Positions 32,352-48,113 of a stretch of DNA of 64,000 nt are shown here, in pieces. The DNA is from Lolium rigidum (lineage: Eukaryota > Streptophyta > Magnoliopsida > Poales > Poaceae), in the NCBI RefSeq assembly GCF_022539505.1, contig NC_061513.1:345975617-346039616 (forward strand), written 5' to 3'. The position numbers were made by a program, and so were the translations under genes. The stretch's first letter is position 1. Each line of letters starts with the position of its first letter. The notes under the pieces are model-generated. The model did not search any database. It was given only the letters and a program-made list of their open reading frames with translations, and was not told where the DNA came from.

Positions 32352-35300
32352 ATGCAGCCGTCTTCATCGACCATGGCGTCCTCCTCTTCTTCTGCGATGC
32401 CGATCAATCTCGGCCAGCCTCCGCGCACGCAGCTCACGCGTGACAATTATCCAATCTGGCGGTCCCAGGTGTTGCCCGCCATCCGGGGTGCCCAGCAGAT
32501 CGGTCTTCTGACCGGCGTCGAGCGCGCTCCACCGTCTCAGGTGGTAGATGTGCCGGCAGACAAAACCACCGGCGCCCCCGCCAAGATGAAAGCCAATCCA
32601 GAGTACGCGGATTGGATCTCCCGCAACCAACTCGTGCTCTCTTATCTTCTGCAGTCCCTGTCCCTGGAAGTTCTTCCTCACATACACCGCATCGAGTCGG
32701 CTCATGGCGTTTGGGCTGCTGTTGAAGAGATGTTTGCTGCACAATCTGAAGCCAAATTTGATAATCTCCTTGTTGCTCTTGCAAATAAAAAAAGCTGCAG
32801 ATGACCACCTTCGAGTTTCTAGCCAAGATGCAGGGTTTGGCCGACGAACTAGTTGCGGCTGGTCACCCTCTTCAAGACAGGCAATTGGTGTCTTACATTC
32901 TTGCCGTCCTCGGCAAGGACTACAATGCTCTCGTCGCTGCCCTTGGCGTGGCGACAGGTCCCGTCACCCTCAGCCGCCTCTACTCGCAGGTTCATGCCTA
33001 TGATCAGCGATAGATTCTCATGGCCGAACCCTCTCCTCCTGTGTTCGAGTCCTCAGCCAATGTTGTTTCTCGTCAGTGGCGCTCCCGTAACGATGGCAAC
33101 GGAAACTACAACAACAACAATGGGCGGTTCCGTGGGGATCGCCAAGACAACAGTCGTGACTCGCGGCATGATGATCGTCCCTTCCAACAGGGGCGTGGTG
33201 GAGGCCGAGGACCACCCGGAGGAGGGCGCGGCCGTGGGCGTGGACGGCGCAGGACTACTCCCTGGGTCGATGCCACGTGCCAGATATGCAGCAAGGAGGG
33301 GCACTATGCAAAAGATTGATGGTCTCGCTGTGCTAATGATGATGATTATAGTGAGAAAGAAGTTCATGCCGCCTACGGTGTGGACACCAACTGGTACCAG
33401 GACTCTGGAGCTACCCACCACATCACAGGAGAGCTCAACAATTTGACTCTCCGGGATGCCTACAAAGGACATGACAAGGTCAACACTGCCAATGGGCAAG
33501 GTATGAATATTTCCCACATTGGTCATTCAGTAGTTTGTAACCCTACTCATGATTTTCATCTTCGCAATATTCTTCATGTTCCCAATGCTTCCAAAAATTT
33601 GCTCTCTGTCCATCGCTTCACATATGATAATCATGTCTTCATAGAATTTCACCCATTCTTCTTTTTGATAAAGGATCTGGCTACCAGGAAAATAATTCAT
33701 AGAGGTAGATGTGTTGGAGGCCTCTATCCCCTCATTGCATCTTTGGCGTCCTCAAGTTCTTCAAAACATGCTTTTGTTGCTGTCAAGCCCTCTCAGTCTC
33801 AGTGGCATAGTCGATTAGGTCATCCCTCTTTATCTATTGTTAGTCAGATTATTAGCAAAAATAAACTTCCGTGTGTTAGAGATTCTAGTGTTGGGTCAAT
33901 TTGTGATCCTTGTCAACATGCTAAAAATCATCAGCTTCCCTATCCTATCTCCACCAGTGTATCTACAACCCCTTTACAGTTAGTATTTTCTGATGTATGG
34001 GGTCCTGCACCTACTTCTTTTGGTCTTCATGATTACTATGTAAGCTTTATTGATGACTATAGTAAATTTACTTGGATCTATTTACTCAAACGCAAGTCTG
34101 ATACCTTAGCTGCTTTTGTTAATTTTCAAACTCTCGTTGAGCGCAAGCTTGGCAAAAAGATCATCACAGTTCAATCTGACTGGGGTGGTGAATACATCAA
34201 ACTGAACTCTCTTTTTCAGACACAAGGGATCACACATTTAGTTTCCTGTCCCCATGCTCATCAGCAAAATGGTGCTGCTGAAAGAAAACATCGTTACATT
34301 GTGAAAGTTGGGCTTGCTCTTCTTGCTCATGCTGGTATGCCTCTAAAATTTTAGGATGAATCCTTTCTCACAGCCACATACCTCATCAACATGCTCCCTA
34401 GCAAAGTCATCAATAATGATACACCTGTTCATCATCTCCTTGGTACACGTCCTAACTACTCATCCCTACGTGTTTTTGGCTGTGCTTGTTGGCCTAATTT
34501 GTGTCCCTATAACAAACGCAAGCTCGCGTTTCGATCCAAACAGTGTGTTTTCCTTGGATATAGCCCTCGTCACAAAGGGGTTAAGTGCCTTGAAGTCTCC
34601 ACGGGTCGAGTCTACATCTCTAGGGATGTTGTGTTTGACGAGTCAGTCTTTCTGTTCAAATCTTTACACCCTAATGCTGGTGCTCTTCTTCGAAAACAAA
34701 TACTTCTTCTTGACCCTGCTCTTCGAAATTCTGAGTTGGGGAGCGATACTACTGATGATTTAAATATGGAAAATACTCATGCTACTAATCCCATTGTTAG
34801 TGTTGTTCGTCCTCATGTTGTGCAGGGTGCAGCATGTCAAAATAATGCAGGTGGCGAAAATTTGGGTCAAAACAGTGCCTCAACCCGGTCATATGGCTCT
34901 TTTCAATTTTCTGGACAAAATGACAACAGCACAGATTCTCATGCTGATTCTCTGGACAGATCCTCATTGGGATCGGCACAGATCGCCTCGGATCGCGGTC
35001 TGTCCCCGTCTGCAGCTGGGCAGACAGATTCTGCGGGCTCCACCTTGCGTGTGCCCGACACATGCGCGCGTCGTCACGCGCCAGCTCCCGCCTCGGCCCC
35101 CTCACGCGGATCTTCTGTGGCGACCTCGCCCGCCCACTCCACGCCAGCATCCTCGTCCACACACTCCCGTGCCGCACCGGATCCGGCAGACAGCGCCCCG
35201 GCGGAGACAGGATCTCCCGCCCTTCACAGTCCACGGGACAGTGGATCTTCTATGGCTGCCCGTTCTGTGCCGCAGCCTACGGCGACTCGCCCTGTCACTT

Positions 35301-36909
35301 GCGCTACTACAGGCATTCACCGACCCAAAGAATATAAGGATGGCACTGTTCGATGGCTCTTGTCGTGTACATCAGGGGAACCCAAAGACTTACAGTCTGC
35401 TATTGCCGACCCAAACTGGAAAGGAGCAATGAATGAAGAATTCGAGGCTCTCATGAAAAACAGAACTTGACACTTAGTACCACCTCGACATGGCAAGAAT
35501 ATTATTGACTGCCGCTGGATTTACAAGGTCCAACACAAGTCTGATGGCTCTATTGACAGATATAAGGCGAGGTTGGTTGCCAAAGGGTTCAAGCAACTAT
35601 ATGGGATTGACTATGAAGATACATTCAGTCCAGTTGTTAAAATAGCCACAATACGTCTTGTTCTTGCAATTGCTGTCTTCAAGGGATGGAGCTTGCGACA
35701 GCTTGATGTTAAGAACGCGTTTCTTCATGGCGTTCTGGAAGAGGAAGTCTATATGCGACAACCTCCTGGGTATGAGGATCAAAGTAAACCAGGTTACATT
35801 TGCAAGCTTGATAAAGCATTATATGAGCTCAAACAAGCTCCTCGTGCATGGTATTCTCGATTGAGTGCCAAACTTCTCTCCATTGGTTTTGTTGCTTCCA
35901 AATCAGATATGTCCTTCTTCATATACCGAAAGTCCACTATCAGTATTTGTATGCTTATATATGTGGATGATATTATTGTGGCGATTTCCTCTCCAGCTGC
36001 CACTGCTGCTCTGTTAAAGGACTTGAGCCATGAGTTTGCTTTGAAGGATCTAGGTGATCTCCATTATTTCTTGGGTATTGAGGTCACCCGAATTGCTGAA
36101 GGACTTGTTCTCAATCAAGCCAAATATGCTCAAGATCTCCTAGCCCGTGTTGGTATGGTCAACTGTCAAGGTATGCCCACGCCTTTGTCGTCCTCGGAAA
36201 ATATTTCTGCTCATCAAGGAGACTTGCTGGGTCCAGATGATAGCACTAAGTACAGAAGCATAGTTGGTGCTCTTCAGTATCTTACACTTACGAGACCTGA
36301 TATTTCCTATGCGGTCAATAAAGTTTGTCAGTATCTTCATGCTCCTACTACAGTACACTGGACTGCAGCTAAGCGTATTCTGCGCTATGTTAAGCATACT
36401 ATCACAGTTGGGCTGACATTTCAGAAATCTCAGTCTGTCTTTGTCAGTGCCTTTTCTGATGCAGACTGGGCTGGCAGTGTTGATGATCGTCGGTCCACGG
36501 GGGGATTTGCTGTGTTTTTTTTTTACCGAACTTGATTTCTTGGAGTGCCAAGAAGCAGAATACAGTGTCCAGGTCTAGTACTGAGGCAGAATACAAAGCT
36601 GTAGCTAATGCCACTGCTGAAATGATTTGGGTTCAGTCACTACTTGCTGAACTGGGAATTCTGACACAGAAGCCCTGTTTATGGTGTGACAATCTTGGGG
36701 CAACTTACTTGTCTGCAAATCCAGTATTTCATGCTCGAGCAAAACACATTGATATTGACTTTCATTTCGTCGGAGAACGAGTGTTGAGAAGACAGTTGGA
36801 GATTCGGTTTATTTCATCAAGAGATCAAGTGGCAGATGGGTTTACTAAACCACTTCGGTATCCAGCTTTTGAAGTCTTTAAGCATAATCTCAACTTGTCG
36901 AAGTTGTGA
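32352..36909 (+). pseudogene. Copia gag-pol, disrupted by four stops and two frameshifts
   Basis: Gag begins at the ATG at 32352 (LTRDNYPIWRSQ, a UBN2-like region). A homopolymer frameshift lies near 32788-32796. Stops occur near 33011-33013, in the zinc knuckle (33318-33320, where the last Cys of C-x2-C-x4-H-x4-C should be), in the integrase (34352-34354) and before RT (35468-35470). Landmarks: protease DSGATHH (33400 on), integrase HHCC segment ending ICDPCQHAK, core with FSDVWGP, SDWGGEY and the Glu in AAERKHR, RT with LIYVDDI (35951-35971), and RNase H SDADWAG. A second frameshift in a T-run near 36514-36524 splits RNase H. The element cannot make its own proteins. Confidence 0.93.
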
Positions 36910-36920
36910 TTAAGGGAGGG

Positions 36921-37058
36921 TGTTAGAGATAGTTTTGTATACGAATAGGACTCTCGATGTAACCGATCTAAACCATGTAATCCTCCTATATATACACGTG
37001 AATACAGAGCTCGGGTCATCCGAGTAGATTCTACCTGATCATAATATTATGTTTGACA
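36921..37058 (+). repeat. Right LTR of the copia element (138 bp)
   Basis: Same length and ends as the left LTR, about 97% identical by eye. Confidence 0.95.
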
Positions 37059-37655
37059 GACACTGCAGCTGGGACGCACGCGCAGCGTGTCCAGGCCAAG
37101 TACGCAGCGTCGTACGTACATGCGCGCGGCCAAGCGTAAATTAAAAGTGATTTTAGTTTGACGCGACGGTCGATACGTTGAATTCCTTCACATCTGCCCG
37201 CCGGCATGCAGCACGTTCTACCTAGCTCGCCATTTTGGCCGGCCCACTTCTGCAGGCCTATTGATCATATCACAACCCTTCTTTTACTGTAACAATTTAA
37301 TGTCTACAATATTTCATAAATCTGCCTAAATTTGATGATCCAAAATTCCTTTGTCATAAGGCATCTCCAATCGGGGCGACACAAACGGATCTGCCGTGAC
37401 CGAAAATGCGTCTGGACCCTACTCCAGCGGGGCGACGCAAAGTGACCGAGTTGTTCGCGGCGACGCAAACCTGGCCTAAATATGCGCCAGGTTTTGCATC
37501 TCCGCGGACGCTCCACGGTCGCGCCGAGTATTCGCCGAAACTTACGTCGGACCCGCGCGTCAGTGGGCAGTGGCAGGGAGGCCGATAACATTCTCGCCAG
37601 TGCCCACTCCCCATGCGAAAAATCAAAGTAGACCGGTGCTAGCAGTCCAGAAGCG

Positions 37656-40600
37656 ATGGACGTCCTCGCCGCCGCAGCCACCACCATGGATTCCGAGGTA
37701 ACCCTCGCACCAACCGCCGCCCCAGACTCCTCCATAGCCACGACCATAGCCACAATGGAGGCCGCAGCTCCAGCGGAAGCAAAGCGGGCCGCCACCACCG
37801 GCCAGGACGCTAAGCCGAAGGCGGCAAAGAAGGTGATGTCCAAGGAGGAGAAAGGCGTCGAGGCTGCGAAGCGTTGCGGCCGACGCAGGAACCAGAAGGA
37901 GAGGAATGCAGTGGCCGCCGCCCTGGAGGCCAGCCAGCAGGCATGGCAGATGCAGCTGAAATTCGGCGCCGCGCAAGTAGGCCTCCATTCGAGCTTAGCG
38001 GAGGCCTACATGCTCGTCAAGCTAGCGGGGATCGCCGTCGTTGCTCCTCCGGCCTCGTCGGTGAGCTCGGTAAGTTCCCAGCTGTGTCCTGGAACTCCCG
38101 CTCCCTTGCAGGTCCACACGGTGTCGTGGTTCGCCTCCGGCGTGGCGCCGGTGTAGTTCAACGAGGATCCGGTTCCCGACCTCAACCGGACATCGAGAAG
38201 CGGTGACTCGTGCCCGGGCGCGACGCACAAGATGCGTCAGGTGCCGGAGGAGAGCATGTCGGTGCCCCACAGCCTATTTGACGAAATGGCACCATCTGCC
38301 CCGACGATGGATGACCCGGTACGTAAGCTCTCTCACTGTATGCGACTGTCGTGTGTCATGCGTCTGATGTCCGGTGATTCGTAGGACTATTGGAAGGACC
38401 AGCATGAAAAAGACATCGAGGCCATGATCTACGGAGGCGGCTTCGTTGGCGACGCAGGGGCCGGGACAGGGCCGCATGATGAGTGGGCACCGACGCAAGA
38501 TGCGGAGGACATAGATGCCGCACGGCTGTTCTCCACCCAGCCCACGTAGCCAACACCCGTGTGCGTCGACGACTATGAGAATGCGCCAACATGGCATGTC
38601 CTCACCACGGACAATGCTAACAAAAAGAAGGGGAGAGCCATAGGACACAAGGATTCATCGACGACGAGGACAAGTGTTTGTGCGACGCGTGACTGGTTAC
38701 AAGACATGACTGTATTAATGGCGCCCAGCGAAAGGGCAAGGTGTACTGGGCCAAGGTCATGCAGAGTACAATGAGAGATAGCTTCAAGCGCCCTCGCACG
38801 GAAGAGTCCACTAGAAAAAGATGGAACTACATCAAACAAGAGACAAGCAAACTCTGCTCCGCTGTCGAACATGTTGTGAACATCCCCATTAGCGGTGTTG
38901 CCATGATTTCAGTGGTAAACAAGAGACAAATATCATCATTCTATTATATTTACATCATTCTATGTACATCTTTAGCGGCGTTGGCGTGATTGCAGTATCT
39001 CGGGCCTTGGAGAGGTTCAAGGCGGTGCATAAGAAGGGCTACCATATGATCCATTGCTGGGAGAAGCTGAAGGACGCGCAAAAGTGGAAGACAAGCTTTG
39101 CGGCCTACGATGAAACTGTGAAGAATGGGACAGTGGTTAACGTCGACGGCGAAAACGACGATCATGGCCGTCCCGCCCTTCCACCTCGTTCCCGAGGCCA
39201 TAAGGCTACCAAGGCCGATCTGATTGGTTCGTTGCATGGAAAACAAAAAATTTCTACCGTGAACATGAACAAAAACCAAGATCAAATCTAGGAAGAAGCA
39301 AGATCTAATCTACCAAGATCAAAGCAACGAGATGTATGTGAGACTAACCCTCGAAGATTCCAAAGCCTACGAGATTAGATCTCGTTGTTGATGTAGTCGA
39401 TCGTCCTGTGCTGCAATCCGGCAGCACTTCCGTACTCGGTCGTGCGTACGGTGTCGATGAAGCCCGTCCTCTCCCCATTCAAGCGGGCAGCGGAGGTGTG
39501 GTACATCCCCTCGGAATCCCAGCAGCACGACGGCGTGGTGGTGGTGGAGGAGAAAATCTGCAGGGCTTCGCCAAGCCGGAGCAGATGTGTAGTGGACGAG
39601 AGAGAAGGGCGCCAGGGCTAGGGTTTAAAGGGTGTGCGCCCCCTGCCCCCTCCCCTCTTTATATAGGGGGGAGGGTCGGTTTGGGTGGCCCCCCAACCCC
39701 CTAGATCCATCTAGGGCCAGCGGCCAAGGAAGGGGGAATTTTTCTTCCCCCCAAGTTGATCCCCCCTAGGGTTTTGGGGAACCCTAGTGGGCTGGCCGAC
39801 TTGGGCCTTGAGGGGCATCTGCCCCTGGCCCGTTAGGCTAGGGTGCATCCCCTCAGACCATGCTAGGCCTCCTAGGCTCGTGGGCCCACTGGTGGGACCC
39901 CCGGAACCTTCTAGAACCTTCCCGGTCTTCCACCGGAAAAATCCCGAATTTTTCCGAAACCTAGAAATCAACTTCCCATATATGAATCTTATTCTCCGGA
40001 CCATTCTGGACCTCCTCGTGATGTCCTGGATCCCATCCGAGAATCCGAACAAACTTCGGTCTCCATCTCATATTCCGAATCTACTTATGCGACATTGAAC
40101 CTTAAGCGCGTCACCCTACGGTTCGTGAACTATGCGGACATGATCAAGACTCCTCTCCGACCAATAACCAATAGTGGGACCTGGAGTTCCATAATGGCTC
40201 CCACACATTCAACGATAACTTAGTGATCGATTGAACCATTTACATACGATACCGATTCCCTTTGTCACGCGATACTTTACTTGTCCGAGGTTCGATCATC
40301 GGTATCTCCATACCTAGTTCAACCTCGTTTTCGACAAGTACTATTTACTCATACCGTGGTATGTCATATCTTGTGACCTAGTCACATGCTTGCAAGCTAA
40401 TTAGACGACATTCCACCGAGAGGGCCCAGAGTATATCTATCCGTCATCGGGATGGACAAATCCCACTCTTGATCCATATTCCTCAACTCACACTTTTCGA
40501 ATACTCAATCCCATCTTTATAACCACCCATTTACGCAATGGCGTTTACTGTAATCAAAGCATCCTTCCGGTGTAAGTGATTTACATGATCTCATGGTCGA

Positions 40601-41300
40601 AGGACTAGGTAACTATGTATCGAAAGCTTATAGCAAGTTGAACTTAATGACTTGATCTCATGATATGCTTACTATGGGTGTGTCCATCACATCATTCACC
40701 TAATGATATGATCTTGTTATTAATAACATCCGATGTTCATGATCAGGAAACCATGATCACCTATTAATCAACAAGCTAGTTAAAAGAGAGGCTTACTAGG
40801 GACTCTGGTTGTTTACACAACACACATGTATTAATGTTTCCGGTTAATATAATTATAGCATGGAGTGTAAACATTTATCATGAACACTAAGATATAACAA
40901 TAACTATTTTATTATTGCCTCTCGGGCATATCTTCAACACGATCTAGTCCGGGAGGCACGGGCCATTGCGTTCACCCAGAGCTTGGAGAAGATGATGGAC
41001 GAGAATCATGCCGCCATGGCGAAAAGGGAGGAGAAGAAGCGTCTGGAAAAAGAGGTCGCAGCTGCCATCTACCTCAACCTCACGAAAGAGGTCATTGAGG
41101 TCCAAAGGATCGACGTCGAGGCCAAAAAGGCACACGCCGAGGCCAAATTGCGTGACGCCGAGGCCAGGAGGATGGACGCCGAGGCCAAGACTCGTGCAGA
41201 GGATACAAGGATCATGCTAACCAACCTGAGCAGCGTCGACGACAACACCAGGACCTGGTTCATGAAGAGGCGCGCTGAAATCAGCGCGCGAGACGTCTGA
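37656..41300 (+). pseudogene. PIF-associated Myb/SANT-like (NAM-associated C-terminus) gene, interrupted
   Basis: An Ala/Lys-rich N-terminal ORF (37656-38156) is followed by KDIEAMIYGGGF (38410 on), then a SANT-type segment in which the frame changes: an ...DDEDKCLCDA part, then VYWAKVMQSTMRDSFKR and STRKRWNYIKQE (38740-38850), with aromatic spacing as in Myb_DNA-bind proteins. KKGYHMIHCWEKLKDAQKW follows (39030 on). A solo LTR interrupts at 39221. The gene resumes at 40945 with a coiled-coil, Lys/Glu/Ala-rich tail ending SARDV and TGA at 41298-41300. At least one stop and one shift (near 38545 and 38640-38700) precede the insertion. Such proteins work with PIF transposases in DNA binding and nuclear entry. 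Confidence 0.68.
39221..40939 (-). mobile_element. Solo LTR, BARE/Angela/WIS type (copia), 1719 bp
   Basis: On the minus strand it starts TGTTGAAGATATGCCCGAGA, matching the remembered start of BARE/Angela LTRs (TGTTGGAAATATGCCC). The opposite end starts TGATTGG on the plus strand. The 5-bp TSD CGATC flanks it (39216-39220 and 40940-40944). Its length fits this LTR family. No internal region remains, so it arose by recombination between the two LTRs of a full element. Confidence 0.93.
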
Positions 41301-41563
41301 TCAGCGGTGCCAATGTTTAGCACCATGGCCTCCTTTTGGATTTCATATGCTGTTCAGGCCTTGTTGTGTCCCTTTTGGATCCCACTTTGCGCCGTACCAT
41401 GTGCAAAGTGTGATGAACTTATTTCAGACCTCAATTTGACCTAATTTGAAGCTATACTTTCGTGCAAATTTAAGCTAATTTGAGGCTACAATTTCTTTTC
41501 TGACTTTTCTGGAACTAAACTGGCTCGCGCCAAAAATGCGTCGGCCCGCTGGAGATGCCCTAA

Positions 41564-41946
41564 GTGGCAAATAAGTTACCGGTGGCATGCCAAAAAAACG
41601 GGTTAGCGTCGTGCATGTGGCACGTCTCTAGTATCTATCGATGGCTTGGGCAAGAAACGCCACTGATATTAGCCTTTCTCGTTGCACGACTCTGTTCCAT
41701 ATGCCACTGGTACAGATTTAAGAAAAAAAATGGTGCTGACCTCGGCAAGGTTTTGTTTATTGACGCTGGCGAGCATCCCTTTTGCATCATTATTATCGGT
41801 GAGCAGCAAAAAGATTGCATGTCCACGTGTAAGGAAGACAATAAGGCCGCGCCGAAGTAGCCCCCGAACACCAGGGGACCTTTTTGATGGCGAAATGGGC
41901 CATCGGCCCCTAGCCCAGCAGGAAATAGCAGAATCTCTTCCACTAA
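41564..41946. other. No gene seen
   Basis: Intergenic stretch between the PIF-type element and a Tourist MITE. Nothing recognised. Confidence 0.5.
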
Positions 41947-42106
41947 GGACTCGTTTGGCTGTTCGGACCAAATTTCCCCGGGTAAATATTCCCTACCGGA
42001 AATAGGCAGAAACAGGAGCAAACCCCCGGAATTATTTTCCCGACCTCCAGACTAGGGACAAAATTTCCCCGGGAAAATACCGGGATTTCTGTAACCAAAC
42101 AAGCCC
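41947..42106. mobile_element. Tourist-like MITE, 160 bp
   Basis: Ends GGACTCGTTTGG and inverted GGGCTTGTTTGG, flanked by TAA at 41944-41946 and 42107-42109. The interior is largely self-complementary, with TTTCCCCGGG on both arms. Confidence 0.82.
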
Positions 42107-42690
42107 TAAGTGGCCAACGTATGCGGCTGACCCCGGAGGCAGCGATGTCGAGCTTCGGAGTAGGGCCACAACTGCGATGGTTGGGACCATGGTACAAGAC
42201 GGCGAGCTCGCTACTGCACCTAGCAATCAGGCGAGCCAGTTCACCACATGGTCTTCCTTCTTCCCTCGACTGGAAGAACATCCTACGGAGTATTTCTTAT
42301 CAGCAAAACACGCAAATCTATTAATGCCACTATTCATTTCGATTAGGATTGGGCTCACATCAGTTACATTATTTGTGTAAGATTCTCCACGAAAGTCTTT
42401 GGTTGTAGAGTTTACACATTAATGCAATGTGTCGTGAAGTCGTGATGCATGCACCTACAAATCCAACCACACGCATGCATGTCGTACCAGGTACCACTAC
42501 CTCATGATGCATGATGCCTGCCCCTGATTGCATGTGTTGCTCTCTTGGGTTCATCATGATGCCCGAGCTTTGTCCTAGGTGTTCTTATCAGCTAACTTGC
42601 GTTGCAATGAGTTTTGGCGCTTCTGTGTTCGCTAACATGCATATAGTGCTTGCTGGCCAGACATGGTACATGGTAGACAAATAATTACTA

Positions 42691-42788
42691 CTACCTCCTG
42701 TCTTAAAAAAATTGACGCACCCACCCGCTAAGTACATGCATACGCATGCCTACCTGCGCGCGCGTCCAATAAATCCGACCGGAGGGAG
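42691..42788. mobile_element. Stowaway-like MITE upstream of CKX2
   Basis: CTACCTCCTGTC at the left pairs with GACCGGAGGGAG at the right, with TA at 42689-42690 and 42789-42790. It lies 1.0 kb upstream of the CKX2 start. Confidence 0.75.
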
Positions 42789-42790
42789 TA

Positions 42791-43726
42791 GTTGTTACTT
42801 GAATGCATGTCTGTTGTTAGCTACACGTGCGTACATGTACAAATTTAGGCGCAAGAATTTTAGAAGAGTACTGGCAAATACACAAATAATTAACCGACTA
42901 TTATCATCGTTGTTACATAAACTACTCACTTTACGTATTTTTTTCTAAACAACCAACTATTCATATGTAACACATTAAAAATATGTACAAATAAAGATTA
43001 ATCTATTTAACAACAATTATGATGATTGGGACCCATAAATTAGTTATTAAGTGGCACAAATTGCATGTCCATATCTCAAAAAGTAATGCTCATCATTTAA
43101 AATAGCTTAAAAGTTTTGCCAAATTTTCGACCAATCTCTCATGAATATGACTGGTGTTGTTAAGCGGTTGGTTCAAAATGTGTCAAAGAATTTCCAGAGC
43201 AGTTATTTGAAAATACTTTAATTACCAGTTTTCTAGATTATTTGAAATTTTGACCAAAATTCCACCGAATTTAAGAATAACTGACCAAACGTTCCAGGGT
43301 GACATGCTAGACATACAACTCAACATGATCACTGACTCACGGGCCTTACCGTTGGGTTAATCTATGATTTCATATTTCACAAAAACACGTAAAATGGTTA
43401 GTTTGTGCAAGAAACACAGTGGTTTGTGTAATTCCTCTTCAAAAGAAAATAAAACATACAACGTGTAGAACGAACGTTCACAGTGCCGACCGCCTACATG
43501 CTCCTAGGCGCCGATTGCTAGCTGTAGCTGCTCGTACGACACAGATTGCAAGATCTCTCTGTGATATACACGTATCTTCATCTTTTTGTCACTCAGCTGT
43601 AATTGTGCATGAAATGATCACGAAGTACGTACGGGCAATAAAGCAAAGAATCTTTGGGCCTCTCTACGTTACATATCACAGGAAATAAAATTCCAAGTCG
43701 TCGTTCAGACAGTTCCATACCAGCCC
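42791..43726. promoter_or_regulatory. CKX2 upstream region
   Basis: About 0.9 kb of AT-rich DNA with no recognised element or ORF. It is the likely proximal promoter. I could not assign specific transcription-factor sites with confidence. Confidence 0.4.
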
Positions 43727-43734
43727 TATTTATA
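43727..43734 (+). promoter_or_regulatory. TATA box of CKX2
   Basis: TATTTATA lies 78 bp before the ATG. A start near 43760 would give a leader of about 50 bases, normal for a plant gene. Confidence 0.6.
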
Positions 43735-43781
43735 CCCCCATTCTCCGTTTGAAAAAGAGTACCAAGAAACATTGAAACTGA

Positions 43782-47685
<3,904 letters not shown>

Positions 47686-47989
47686 TCGATTGATCGATGC
47701 CGACGTATAGCTAGACGCCGAGGGATTCTCATGTATGTCATCATGATATGTCCTGCGTGCATGCATGGTCCCGGCCGGAGCATCGATAGATACGTATCAA
47801 TCATCGTAGACATATATATCATGGCAAGGGAAACGATGTTAAATTAAGGCATGCACGTTGTAGACTGTCACTGTTTAGTTAAATTGTGTAATTACTACTC
47901 CTGATGGAGTAATTAGTAGGTCATGCAGTCGTGAATGGGGCATGTCATAAGACATAAATGTACTCCTAATTAGTTTAAATTGTGTTGCG

Positions 47990-48113
47990 TCTTTTTTTAT
48001 TTTCTTTTTTGGATACATTTGGTTTTATATGGTTATGTGCATCTTCTTTATGCAAAGACTGGATGTAATGTTTAATACTTTTTAAGTAATAAAGCGTTAC
48101 TTATTAAAAAAAT
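47990..48113 (+). mobile_element. LINE 3' end remnant downstream of CKX2
   Basis: The ...AAGACTGGATGTAATG...TTTTTAAGTAATAAAGCG...AAAAAAA order matches the 3' end of the LINE at 31820-31886 (GATGCTAGGTGTAATG...TTTTAAGTAATAAAACG...). It is a short 5'-truncated copy; no TSD was settled. Confidence 0.6.

Larger units (their letters stand above)
32154..37058 (+). mobile_element. Ty1/copia retrotransposon, 4905 bp, complete structure
   Basis: Two 138-bp LTRs starting TGTTAGAGAT and ending TTTGACA. The primer-binding site TGGTATCAG (initiator-Met tRNA type) starts right after the left LTR at 32292. The purine tract AAGGGAGGG at 36912-36920 directly precedes the right LTR. The 5-bp flanks are GACAG (32149-32153) and GACAC (37059-37063), a TSD with one change. 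Domain order gag-protease-integrase-RT-RNase H is copia. Very short LTRs suit the Ale/Retrofit lineage, but I cannot place it firmly. Confidence 0.95.
37360..41560 (+). mobile_element. PIF/Harbinger-type element, 4.2 kb, with a SANT-like gene and a nested solo LTR
   Basis: Left end GGCATCTCCAATCGGGGCG, right end the inverted repeat of GGGCATCTCCAGCGGG, flanked by TAA at 37357-37359 and 41561-41563. The interior holds a plus-strand SANT/NAM-like gene, the usual PIF ORF1 partner, but no DDE transposase was recognised. Without the nested LTR (39221-40939 plus one TSD) it would be about 2.5 kb. Confidence 0.87.

Noticed and set aside
34779..35432. A 217-residue His/Pro/Arg-rich ORF in the copia element
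   Set aside because: It is a frame shadow of the Ser/Pro/Ala-rich linker between integrase and RT in the true frame.
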